From Paramicrobacterium chengjingii (GTDB lineage: Bacteria > Actinomycetota > Actinomycetes > Actinomycetales > Microbacteriaceae): 64,000 bases of DNA. The notes under the pieces were generated by a model. That model ran no database searches. It saw nothing but the letters and a program-made list of their open reading frames with translations, and was not told the origin of the DNA. Location of the stretch: assembly GCF_011751765.2 (NCBI RefSeq), contig NZ_CP061169.1:2294001-2358000 (forward strand), written 5' to 3'. Shown here piece after piece: positions 17,655 to 25,090 of the stretch. The position numbers and the translations under genes were made by a program. How positions within the stretch are numbered: the first letter of the stretch is position 1; each line of letters starts with the position of its first letter.

Positions 17655-17939
17655 GCGTCAACCGTGCCACGCCACCCCGGCACGGCCCCGCGGCAGGGGG
17701 GGCGATGTGTGAACGACGTAGTTGCTCTCGCAAGCTGTGGACGACGTATCACCATACGGACAACCTGCATCCGCACACCACTCCACAATGTCCGCAGGCG
17801 TGCACATTCTCGCGGGTCACGCTCCGACTGCCAACGCAATGTTCCGACGTATGGACAACGTGCATCCGCACACCATTGCACATCGTCCGCAGCCATGCAC
17901 AGTGTCAGAGTCCAGCGCAGCACGCGCAATCCAGCACGC
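17655..17939. other. Intergenic stretch with repeats between tmk and the accessory gene
   Basis: I see no gene in these 285 bp. The stretch holds two long imperfect direct repeats (separate entry) and several shorter echoes of GTGGAC and ACGTA. Together with the neighbouring accessory gene it forms the 1.4-kb block that separates tmk from holB. Confidence 0.6.
17755..17901. repeat. Two 52-bp imperfect direct repeats
   Basis: Unit 1 covers 17755-17806 and unit 2 covers 17850-17901. By hand alignment they match at 44 of 52 positions with no gaps, sharing cores such as TGCATCCGCACACCA and GTCCGCAG. The units are 95 bp apart start to start. They may be a duplicated regulatory region or remnants of an insertion. 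Confidence 0.7.
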
Positions 17940-18557
17940 TCAGCCGAGCAACGTCTCCACACGGACACGGACATCGGCCGCGATCTCCTCCGGCGCACGC
18001 GACGCATCGAGCACGATGAATCGAGAGTCGGATGCTGCCAGCTCGAGGTAGGCAGCGCGCACCCGTGCGTGAAACTCGGCCTTCTCGGCCTCGAGCCTGT
18101 CAAACCGCTTCTTGGCGGCGTCGAGGCGCTCGCGCGCTGCCGTCTCGTCGAGGTCGAGCAACACGGTGAGGTCGGGAAGCAGCCCGTCGACCGCCCACAA
18201 CGAGAGGTCGCGAATCGTGTCGCCGGAGAGCACGCGTCCGGCCCCCTGATACGCCACGGACGAGTCGATGTAGCGGTCCTGAATTACAACGTTGCCCGCC
18301 TCGAGTGCTGGGCGCACCTTCGTTGCGATGTGGTGTGCACGGTCGGCCGCATAGAGCAGCGCCTCCGCGCGCGGAGCGATGTCACCCCGATGATGAAGCA
18401 CGATCTCGCGAATCTGCTCCCCCACGTCGGTGCCGCCAGGCTCTCGGGTGCGCACGACGGTGCGGCCGAGGCCGACGAGCCACTGCTCAAGAAGCTGCGC
18501 CTGCGTCGACTTGCCCGCGCCATCGCCACCCTCGAGCGTAATGAACAAGCCGCTCAT
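17940..18557 (-). CDS. tmk: Thymidylate kinase
   Basis: This 205-residue kinase converts dTMP and ATP to dTDP. It has the P-loop LEGGDGAGKSTQ at residues 8-19, the DRX motif as RYIDSSVAYQGAGR with DR at 93-94, and the LID region ARERLDAAKKRFDRLE. The start codon overlaps the topA stop by 4 bp (18554-18557), so it is translationally coupled to topA. Confidence 0.97.
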   Translation of the reverse strand: MSGLFITLEGGDGAGKSTQAQLLEQWLVGLGRTVVRTREPGGTDVGEQIREIVLHHRGDIAPRAEALLYAADRAHHIATKVRPALEAGNVVIQDRYIDSSVAYQGAGRVLSGDTIRDLSLWAVDGLLPDLTVLLDLDETAARERLDAAKKRFDRLEAEKAEFHARVRAAYLELAASDSRFIVLDASRAPEEIAADVRVRVETLLG

Positions 18558-21298
18558 TCTGCGCTCGGCGTGCTCTTCTTCGCGGCCGGCTTCTTGGCGG
18601 CCGGCTTCTTGGCGGCGGCCTTCTTCTTGGCCGGAGCCTTCTTCGCCGCAGGCTTTTTCGCCGGACCCTTAGCCCGCTTATCAGCGAGCATCTGAACGGC
18701 ACGATCAAACGTCATGTCCTGAGGGTCTTCACCCTTCGGGATCGTGACATTCGTTGTGCCGTCGGTGACATACGGTCCGAACCGGCCGTCCTTCACACGA
18801 ATGGGCTTGCCGCTCTCGGGATCGGCGTCGAACTCCTTCAGCGCGCTCGAAGCGCGACGGCCCGCGTACTTCGGCTGAGCGAAAATCGCGAGAGCCCCCG
18901 CAAGGTCGATACCGAAGATCTGCTCTTCGCCCTCGAGCGAACGCGAATCTGTGCCCTTCTTCAAGTACGGCCCGAACCGGCCATTCTGCGCGGTGATCGG
19001 CTCACCCGACTCCGGGTCTTCTCCCACCACGCGGGGAAGGCTCAGCAGCTGCAACGCCTGATTCAGGTCGACCGTCTCGGGTGACATTGATGTGAAGAGC
19101 GATGCCGTGCGTGGCTTGGGCCCCTTCTTCGCCTTCTTCTTCGGCGCGTCGGCTGCGGGCTCCTCCGGTTCAGGCTCGAGCTCTGTGACGTATGGGCCGA
19201 AGCGTCCGTCCTTGACGACGATCGTCTTGCCGCTCTCGGGGTTCTGCCCGAGCTCACGATCGTGAATAACAGGTGCGTCCTTGAGCTCGCGCGCCTTGGC
19301 GAGCGTCAGTTCGTCCGGTGCGAGGCCTTCGGGAATGTTGATGCGTCGCACGGGGATCTCCCCCGTTGCAGCATCCGGTGTCGCGTCGTCGTCGATCACT
19401 TCGAGATACGGCCCGTACTTGCCGATTCGCAGCGTGATCTGGTCGTCGATGCGCACCGAGTTGATCTCACGGGCGTCGATCTCGCCGAGGTTATCGACGA
19501 CGTGGCGCAGACCGGCGTGCTGATCGTTGCCGAAGTAGAAGTCGCCGAGCCAGTCAACTCGCTTGGCCTCTCCGGCCGCGATGCGGTCGAGATCTTCTTC
19601 CATGCCCGCGGTGAAGTCATATTCGACGAGATCACTGAAATGCTCTTCCAGCAGCCGCACAACGCTGAACGCTATCCAGTTCGGAACAAGTGCGGTGCCA
19701 CGCTGTGTGACGTAGCCGCGGTCAACGATGGTCGACAGAATCTGCGCATAGGTCGACGGCCGCCCGATGCCCAGCTCTTCGAGCCGTTTCGTGAGGCTTG
19801 CCTCTGTGTAGCGTGGCGGCGGGCTTGTCTCGTGGCCCTTTGCCTCGACGTCAGAGAGCCCTGCAACCTGCCCCTCGGTCATGGGTGGAAGCTTGGCGTT
19901 CTTGTCTCGGTCGCCGCGCACCTCGTCTTGACCTTCTTCGTAGGCGGCGAGGAATCCGCGGAATGTGATGACGGTACCGGATGCCGTCAGCTCGGCCGTC
20001 TTCGCGACATCGCTGCCCTGCAGCTCTGCCTCGACCGTGACCGTGGCGGTCTGCCCCTTCGCGTCAGCCATCTGGCTGGCGACAGTGCGCTTCCAGATGA
20101 GCTCGTACAGTTTGAAGTCGTTGCCGTGGATGGAGCTTTGCAGTGAAGCAGGGGTGCGGAAGGTGTCACCCGAGGGACGAATCGCCTCATGAGCTTCCTG
20201 CGCGTTCTTCGACTTGCCGGAGTACAGCCGGGGCTTCTCAGGAACAGCGTCGTCGCCGTACAGCGAGCGGGCCTGCGCGCGGGCAGCATCCGTCGCCTGC
20301 TTCGATAGCGATACTGAATCGGTACGCATATAGGTGATGTACCCGTTTTCGTACAGCGACTGGGCGACGCTCATGGTCTGCCGAGCAGAGAAGCGCAGCT
20401 TGCGCGCTGCTTCTTGCTGAAGCGTCGACGTGATGAAGGGTGCGGCGGGGCGGCGCGAGTAGGGCTTCGTCTCCATGGTGGAGATGCGCGCGGAGGTGCC
20501 GCCAGAGCTCAGTGTGGCGGCGAGCGCTGTGGCTCCGGCCTCATCAAGCTGACGCACCTTCGCGGTGAGGGTGCCGGCGTCGTTAAAGTCACGGCCCGTG
20601 GCGACGCGAGTTCCGTCGAGTCGCACGAGCTTTGCCTCGAAGCTGCTGTCGGCACCAGCGGGGGTCACCTCTGCGGTGAGATCCCAGTACGACGCCGTGA
20701 CGAAGGCGAGACGCTCGCGCTCACGGTCGACGACGAGGCGTGTCGCGGCAGACTGCACGCGACCGGCAGAGAGACCGGGGCCAACCTTGCGCCACAGCAC
20801 AGGCGAGATCTCGTAGCCGTAGACGCGGTCGAGAATACGCCGAGTCTCTTGTGCGTCGACGAGGGAGATGTTGAGCTCACGGGTGTTGTCTTTGGCTGCG
20901 AGGATGGCGTCTTTGGTGATCTCATGAAACACCATGCGCTTGACGGGGACGGTGGGCTTGAGCACCTGCAGCAGGTGCCAGGCGATGGCTTCACCCTCGC
21001 GATCCTCATCAGTGGCGAGCAGGAGTTCGTCGGCATTCTTCAGCGCACGTTTGAGCTCGGCAACTGTCTTCTTCTTTGCGTCGGAGACCACGTAGTACGG
21101 TTCGAAGCCGTTGTCGATGTCTACGGCGAACTTGCCGAGCGGGCCCTTCTTCACCTCGGCGGGAAGCTTTTTGGGCTCCGCGAGGTCTCGAATGTGCCCG
21201 ACAGACGACAGCACCTCATAGCCCTCACCCAGATACCCGGCAATGGACTTCATCTTGGTCGGTGACTCAACGATGACCAGCTTCTTCGTGCCTGACAC
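18554..21298 (-). CDS. topA: DNA topoisomerase I
   Basis: This 914-residue type IA topoisomerase relaxes negative supercoils. The Toprim domain begins at once (KLVIVESPTKMKSIAGYLG). The active-site Tyr lies in ENGYITYMRTDS, and GRVQSAATRLVVDRERE marks the cap/hinge domain. The C-terminal half carries repeated KDGRFGPYV-type topoisomerase repeats (at least four) and ends in a Lys/Ala-rich tail (AKKPAAKKAPAKKKAAAKK) typical of actinobacterial TopA. The frame is open to 21436, but the GTG at 21298 is preferred: AAAGGAG lies just upstream and the family begins here. tmk overlaps its end. Confidence 0.96.
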   Translation of the reverse strand: MSGTKKLVIVESPTKMKSIAGYLGEGYEVLSSVGHIRDLAEPKKLPAEVKKGPLGKFAVDIDNGFEPYYVVSDAKKKTVAELKRALKNADELLLATDEDREGEAIAWHLLQVLKPTVPVKRMVFHEITKDAILAAKDNTRELNISLVDAQETRRILDRVYGYEISPVLWRKVGPGLSAGRVQSAATRLVVDRERERLAFVTASYWDLTAEVTPAGADSSFEAKLVRLDGTRVATGRDFNDAGTLTAKVRQLDEAGATALAATLSSGGTSARISTMETKPYSRRPAAPFITSTLQQEAARKLRFSARQTMSVAQSLYENGYITYMRTDSVSLSKQATDAARAQARSLYGDDAVPEKPRLYSGKSKNAQEAHEAIRPSGDTFRTPASLQSSIHGNDFKLYELIWKRTVASQMADAKGQTATVTVEAELQGSDVAKTAELTASGTVITFRGFLAAYEEGQDEVRGDRDKNAKLPPMTEGQVAGLSDVEAKGHETSPPPRYTEASLTKRLEELGIGRPSTYAQILSTIVDRGYVTQRGTALVPNWIAFSVVRLLEEHFSDLVEYDFTAGMEEDLDRIAAGEAKRVDWLGDFYFGNDQHAGLRHVVDNLGEIDAREINSVRIDDQITLRIGKYGPYLEVIDDDATPDAATGEIPVRRINIPEGLAPDELTLAKARELKDAPVIHDRELGQNPESGKTIVVKDGRFGPYVTELEPEPEEPAADAPKKKAKKGPKPRTASLFTSMSPETVDLNQALQLLSLPRVVGEDPESGEPITAQNGRFGPYLKKGTDSRSLEGEEQIFGIDLAGALAIFAQPKYAGRRASSALKEFDADPESGKPIRVKDGRFGPYVTDGTTNVTIPKGEDPQDMTFDRAVQMLADKRAKGPAKKPAAKKAPAKKKAAAKKPAAKKPAAKKSTPSAE

Positions 21299-21505
21299 CC
21301 GACTCCTTTCGTCGTGCACACCATACACACCTCGCCTGCGACGTAACCTCATCGTGGCCTGTATGTACTCTGAACGTCGGCACGACGCGCGCCATGGGTG
21401 GGCCGACTGACGTACCGAGAACAGAGTTTCGCACATTTGTCAGCAACGCAGGGCATATACGCCCCGACCCCTTGCGCATTCCGCCGCGTCACGCAGAATA
21501 AAGGT

Positions 21506-21742
21506 ATGAACAACACCTCAGGCAGCAGCTACACCGCAAAGCTCACGGACGGCCCGCTTGAGGGGAAGACGATCTCGGTCGGCTTCTTGCCCTCAGGCGA
21601 TGCCAAGCCGTCGATCGAGGTTCCGGTCGACGAGGGCAAGGCGTACCTCTATACGCGTTCGGGAAACGAGGAGTTCGACTCGGAGGACTCCGACCAGCCC
21701 AGCGCCGTCGGGTATCGCTACCGCACGACGAACTACAGTTAG
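21506..21742 (+). CDS. Small conserved-looking protein of unknown function
   Basis: This 78-residue hydrophilic protein starts at ATG 21506 (MNNTSGSSYTAKL). The frame is open further upstream but without protein-like content. It has alternating polar/hydrophobic residues (TAKLTDGPLEGKTISVGF, AYLYTRSGNEEFDSED, VGYRYRTTNYS), giving the look of a small beta-barrel or beta-sheet domain and no membrane segment. It is divergent from topA and converges on the Tad genes, overlapping the last one by 4 bp at the 3' ends. I do not recognise the family. Confidence 0.65.
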   Translation: MNNTSGSSYTAKLTDGPLEGKTISVGFLPSGDAKPSIEVPVDEGKAYLYTRSGNEEFDSEDSDQPSAVGYRYRTTNYS

Positions 21743-22116
21743 GGCGGTCCCGCTCGAGCTGACGCCGTGATGGACATACCCACCACGGTCGTCGACACCT
21801 GCACGAGCGCGATCAGCCCGGTGACGTCGCAGTCGACGAGCGATGCCCCGTTGAGCTCTGCGGCACGCCCGGCAGCCTGGCACGGAATACCGGGAACGAG
21901 ACCGGATGCCGTGTCGGCGGCGGCGAGCGCAGCGGCATCCGCTGCCCCGGCCGCCGTCTGACGCGCAGCGTATGCGGCACAGAGCGGCGCAAGAATGCCC
22001 GTCGCGAGAAGGGTCGCGGCGACAAGGGCGACCGCAAGAACGGATGCCGCACCACGCTCGTCATGCAGCGGCATCCGTGTGCTCAGCCAAGCCCGCATGC
22101 TCACGGGCCCGACCAT
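21739..22116 (-). CDS. Rv3654c-like TadE-type minor pilin/helicase-associated protein
   Basis: This 125-residue protein has a positively charged N-terminus (MRAWLSTRMPLHDERGAASV) followed by one hydrophobic segment (LAVALVAATLLATGILAPLCAAYAA) and an Ala-rich exported domain with paired cysteines (GIPCQ, LVDCDV). This is the layout of Rv3654c-type TadE-like proteins at the end of actinobacterial Tad loci. The ATG at 22116 overlaps the stop of the preceding TadE gene (TGATG), so it is translationally coupled. The frame is open upstream to 22359, but that part is a shadow of the TadE gene. Confidence 0.8.
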   Translation of the reverse strand: MVGPVSMRAWLSTRMPLHDERGAASVLAVALVAATLLATGILAPLCAAYAARQTAAGAADAAALAAADTASGLVPGIPCQAAGRAAELNGASLVDCDVTGLIALVQVSTTVVGMSITASARAGPP

Positions 22117-22454
22117 CAGAGCCCTCCGGCGAGTGCGCAGCCGCGAGCAGAGACGGTGATCGGCAGTACGGCGGATCGTGTGGACACCGTTGCGCAGACG
22201 AAATCGCCGGAGTGCGACGACGACACCTGTGCTCCGTCGACAAGAGTTGCCGCACGAGAGCGCGCAAGCGACATGCTGTCGCCCCGCGCCAGCGTGCGCG
22301 CAGCGTCGGCCGCGGCATCCGTCACTCTCACCTGAAGAACTGTGGCCTGCAGTCCCCACATGCAGAGCGCGAGCACGAGCATCACGGCGGGGATCACCAC
22401 AGCGAGCTCCGCCGTGACACTGCCGTGCTCGCTGTCAGTCGACAGTAAGCGCAC
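22116..22454 (-). CDS. tadE: TadE-family pilus minor pilin
   Basis: This 112-residue pseudopilin has an N-terminal GSVTAELAVVIPAVMLVLALCMWGLQ, which is the Gly-x-x-x-x-Glu processing motif and transmembrane helix of TadE proteins. The short exported domain has paired Cys (FVCATV, ARGCAL). It overlaps the DUF4244 pilin gene upstream by 20 bp and the Rv3654c-like gene downstream. The product is expected in the membrane as part of a Flp-type pilus. Confidence 0.85.
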   Translation of the reverse strand: MRLLSTDSEHGSVTAELAVVIPAVMLVLALCMWGLQATVLQVRVTDAAADAARTLARGDSMSLARSRAATLVDGAQVSSSHSGDFVCATVSTRSAVLPITVSARGCALAGGL

Positions 22455-22626
22455 GGCGAACCAGGTCGGTGAGAATGCCCTTCACCTCGTCGCTCTTCAT
22501 AATTACGACGAGCAGGCCGGCAAAACCGACAGCGGCCATCGTCGCGATGGCATATTCGGCTGTTGCGGCTCCCTCGTCGTCATGAAGACGCTCGAGCAGT
22601 GCCCTGGATGAAACGGAGTATGGCAT
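22435..22626 (-). CDS. DUF4244 Flp-type pilin
   Basis: This 63-residue protein has a charged leader (ERLHDDEGAATAEYAI) followed by one hydrophobic helix (AAVGFAGLLVVIM) and a short polar tail. The GAATAEYA motif with Glu at +5 is the prepilin cleavage signature of Flp/DUF4244 major pilins. The ATG at 22626 is preferred because AAAGGA is placed 5 nt upstream, while the Met two codons earlier overlaps that site. This is probably the main pilin of the locus. Confidence 0.85.
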   Translation of the reverse strand: MPYSVSSRALLERLHDDEGAATAEYAIATMAAVGFAGLLVVIMKSDEVKGILTDLVRRALTVD

Positions 22627-22776
22627 GTGCATCCTTTCGTCTCCCCTGTGCGGGGTGGGATGGCACGAGTGGTACCAGTGTGCGCCGCTTTCAGCCCCCG
22701 CGCGTGGCCGCATGCGGATGCTGTGGAGACTGCGACACCTGGAAATCGATGTGGATGACGGTACGCGGGCCGCACC

Positions 22777-23724
22777 TCAAATGCCGAGGTTCGTCGACGA
22801 GATGATGCCGATCATCATCGGCGCGACGCCCAGCAGCATGAAGGCAGGAAGCACGCACACGCCGAGCGGGATCATGAGATGCGTCGACAGGCGGGCTGCG
22901 GCATCGGCTGCTCGGGATGCCGCGTCGCGACGTATGCGTGCGGCCTCGCTGCGCAGCAGATCTGCGGCCGGAACGCCTGCGCGCTGGGCAAGCGCGACAA
23001 CGTCGTCGACAGCGCTCTCGCTTGCCCCCGAGTCGCCGGCCAACCCGAGGTCAGCCGCGACGTCGTCGATCACCGCGCGTGCTCGCGGCACCGACGCCCC
23101 GCCCGAGAGGGCGATGGCCGTGAGATCGACCATGAGCCCCGGTGCGGTGTCGCGCGGCTGCGCACGACGCGCGAGAGCCGAACTCCATCGCCATCCGCCG
23201 AGCATGAGCAGCGCACCGAGCACGCCGCACACGGCACCGGGCGCGGTTGCCAGTGCGGCCCAGGTGTCGAAGCCCAACAGCATCCCGAAGCCGATTCCCA
23301 CAAGGGGCAGCAGCATCACCAGACGTGACGTCGAGCGGGGGCCGGCGAGCGCGGCGGCGATGTCTCGTTGCGTCTGCCCGATCGCCCGAAGTGTGGCTGA
23401 GAGTGTATGAAGCGCCGTTGCGGCAGGCGCACCGCACCGGGCAGAGACGGCGAGCGTGGCGGCGAGAACACGCCAGTCGTCGCCCGCGGAGGCGAGGCAT
23501 GACGGAACGTCGTCTGCCGTGGCCGCCGCATGCACGACACGCGAGGCTGGGTCGCGGCGACCAAGCGATTCGTCGAGATAGTGCCATGCGAGCGCCGGAG
23601 CAACGCCGCCGACCATGAGCACGGCGACACGTTCGGCGATGGACGCAACGGTCTCAACCGCTGGCGGGGCATTGCGCTTGGCGACAGTGTGCCGAGCCGC
23701 AACACGTGCCCTCAGGCGCCTCAT
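22777..23724 (-). CDS. Type II secretion F-family protein with two F-like halves (TadB/TadC-like)
   Basis: This 315-residue membrane protein is the inner-membrane platform of the Tad secretion system. The first half contains a T2SSF-like helical region (LAVSARCGAPAATALHTL) followed by hydrophobic segments (LVMLLPLVGIGFGMLLG). The second half has another (ALAQRAGVPAADLLRSEAARI) followed by segments near the C-terminus. In related loci TadB and TadC are two proteins. Here one shorter protein appears to hold both. It overlaps the ATPase gene by 4 bp (ATGA at 23721-23724). Confidence 0.8.
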   Translation of the reverse strand: MRRLRARVAARHTVAKRNAPPAVETVASIAERVAVLMVGGVAPALAWHYLDESLGRRDPASRVVHAAATADDVPSCLASAGDDWRVLAATLAVSARCGAPAATALHTLSATLRAIGQTQRDIAAALAGPRSTSRLVMLLPLVGIGFGMLLGFDTWAALATAPGAVCGVLGALLMLGGWRWSSALARRAQPRDTAPGLMVDLTAIALSGGASVPRARAVIDDVAADLGLAGDSGASESAVDDVVALAQRAGVPAADLLRSEAARIRRDAASRAADAAARLSTHLMIPLGVCVLPAFMLLGVAPMMIGIISSTNLGI

Positions 23725-24719
23725 GACTCGTCCACGACAACGTCGAGACGATCATCGACGAGCGCCAGCCTGCCGACCTGGGCAAGGCGGCGTGTTCCTG
23801 ACTCGCGCTCCAGATGCAGAACGAGCCCGATGGCGCTCACTGCCTGCCGCCCGATTGCTTCCACCGTCATGCCGGCGAGTGCACCGAGCGCCTCGAGCCG
23901 CGCGGGAACGTCAGCGAGGGAGTTGGCGTGCAACGTTCCGGCACCACCGTCGTGTCCCGTATTGAGTGCGGCGAGCAGCTCGCGAATCTCGGCACCACGG
24001 CACTCCCCCAGCACCAGCCGGTCCGGTCGCATGCGCAATGCTTCTCGCAGCAACTGCTCAAGCCCGATCCGCCCTGCTCCCTCGAGGTTCGCCTGACGTG
24101 ACTCAAGCGACACAACGTGTGGATGCTCAATACGCAGTTCAGCGACGTCTTCGATCGCAACGATGCGGTCGGCAGGATCTGCTTCACCGAGCAGGGCGGC
24201 AAGCAGCGTCGTCTTGCCGCTTCCCGCGGCGCCAGTGATCAGCAGGTTGGTGCGGCGCGCTACCGCGCGATGCAGCATCCGCAATTTCGAGTCGGTACCG
24301 AGCATGCCCGCGGAGTGAAGGGCTCCGATATCGAGTCGGCCTGAGCGCGGCACTCTGATGGACAGCAGGGTGCCCGTCGTCGAGACAGGAGGCAGAACAG
24401 CATGAACCCGGATGCCGCCTGGCAGCCGCACGTCGACGCACGGCGTCGCCTCGTCGACGTGCCTGCCGCCCAGCGCGATGAGCCGTGTCGCGAGAGTGCG
24501 GAGCTGCTGTTCTGGCAGGTCCCACAGCGGGTCGCGAACAAGGCCGGCGCCGCGATCGAACCAGAGCCCAGCGCCGCCGTTCACGACGATGTCTGTCACG
24601 TCGGCAGCGGCCAGGTACGCGGCAAGGGGGCCGCATTGCGACGCAAGCTTCAGCCGAAGAGCATCGCCGACGGGTGCGAACGACGGCTCGGCAACGAAGG
24701 ACTCCATGCGAGTGAGCAT
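23721..24719 (-). CDS. tadA: TadA/CpaF-family secretion ATPase
   Basis: This hexameric ATPase powers Tad pilus assembly. Walker A is GAAGSGKTTLLAALL, the Asp box VAIEDVAELRIEHPHVV and Walker B is RPDRLVLGECRGAEIRELL, and GHDGGAGTLHANS is the His box. The upstream frame is open to 24887, but the protein-like part begins at Met 24719 (MLTRMESF) or 24707. I chose 24719, giving 332 residues, with an uncertain start. It is the first gene of the pilus operon, and no ssd/tadZ-like gene precedes it. Confidence 0.88.
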   Translation of the reverse strand: MLTRMESFVAEPSFAPVGDALRLKLASQCGPLAAYLAAADVTDIVVNGGAGLWFDRGAGLVRDPLWDLPEQQLRTLATRLIALGGRHVDEATPCVDVRLPGGIRVHAVLPPVSTTGTLLSIRVPRSGRLDIGALHSAGMLGTDSKLRMLHRAVARRTNLLITGAAGSGKTTLLAALLGEADPADRIVAIEDVAELRIEHPHVVSLESRQANLEGAGRIGLEQLLREALRMRPDRLVLGECRGAEIRELLAALNTGHDGGAGTLHANSLADVPARLEALGALAGMTVEAIGRQAVSAIGLVLHLERESGTRRLAQVGRLALVDDRLDVVVDES

Positions 24720-25090
24720 AGAAAGTGCGGCGGGAACCGGCATCCGATGTCTGCCGCCCTGTGCACAACCGTGCCCGTTCCAGTGCCTGTGGAGAAGCGT
24801 CCCACCGATTAACAGAGGACGGCACCCATCGGGGGGAATGGGTGCCGTCCTGCAACGTCTCGATTGGGGGGAATCTGTGCGTTGCACGCCAGAATGAAGT
24901 ATTCGGCCTGTCTCATAATACGCATTCAGGCTACGAGTGCAAGCAAATCGTCCACTCTTTAGGGGACAGTTTTTTCTACCGTGTCCGCGCGGCCCGCAGA
25001 ATCCGCGAAAACACGGGGATTATCGCCGTCGGTCGCCAACGAGTATTGTCGAGTCTGAACGCAGACCGCGAAGGAGCGAAGAGTCGAACT
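24720..25090. other. Divergent intergenic region between tadA and acs
   Basis: This 371-bp stretch has no gene I can support. It contains a strong hairpin (24816-24851), a repeated GGGGGGAAT heptamer-plus motif (24831-24839 and 24866-24873), an AT-rich segment with a run of six T near 24970, and AAGGAG at 25071-25076 ahead of acs. The promoters of tadA and acs must lie here, but I see no clear -35/-10 pair. Confidence 0.5.
24816..24851. repeat. Strong 14-bp stem hairpin upstream of acs
   Basis: The arms 24816-24829 and 24838-24851 are perfect complements with an 8-nt G-rich loop. Neither side has a T-tract. It could be a terminator for an upstream transcript or a leader structure of acs. Confidence 0.65.

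Noticed and set aside
17755..17901. CRISPR-like repeats
   Set aside because: Only two units, imperfect, 95 bp apart, with no uniform spacers and no cas genes.
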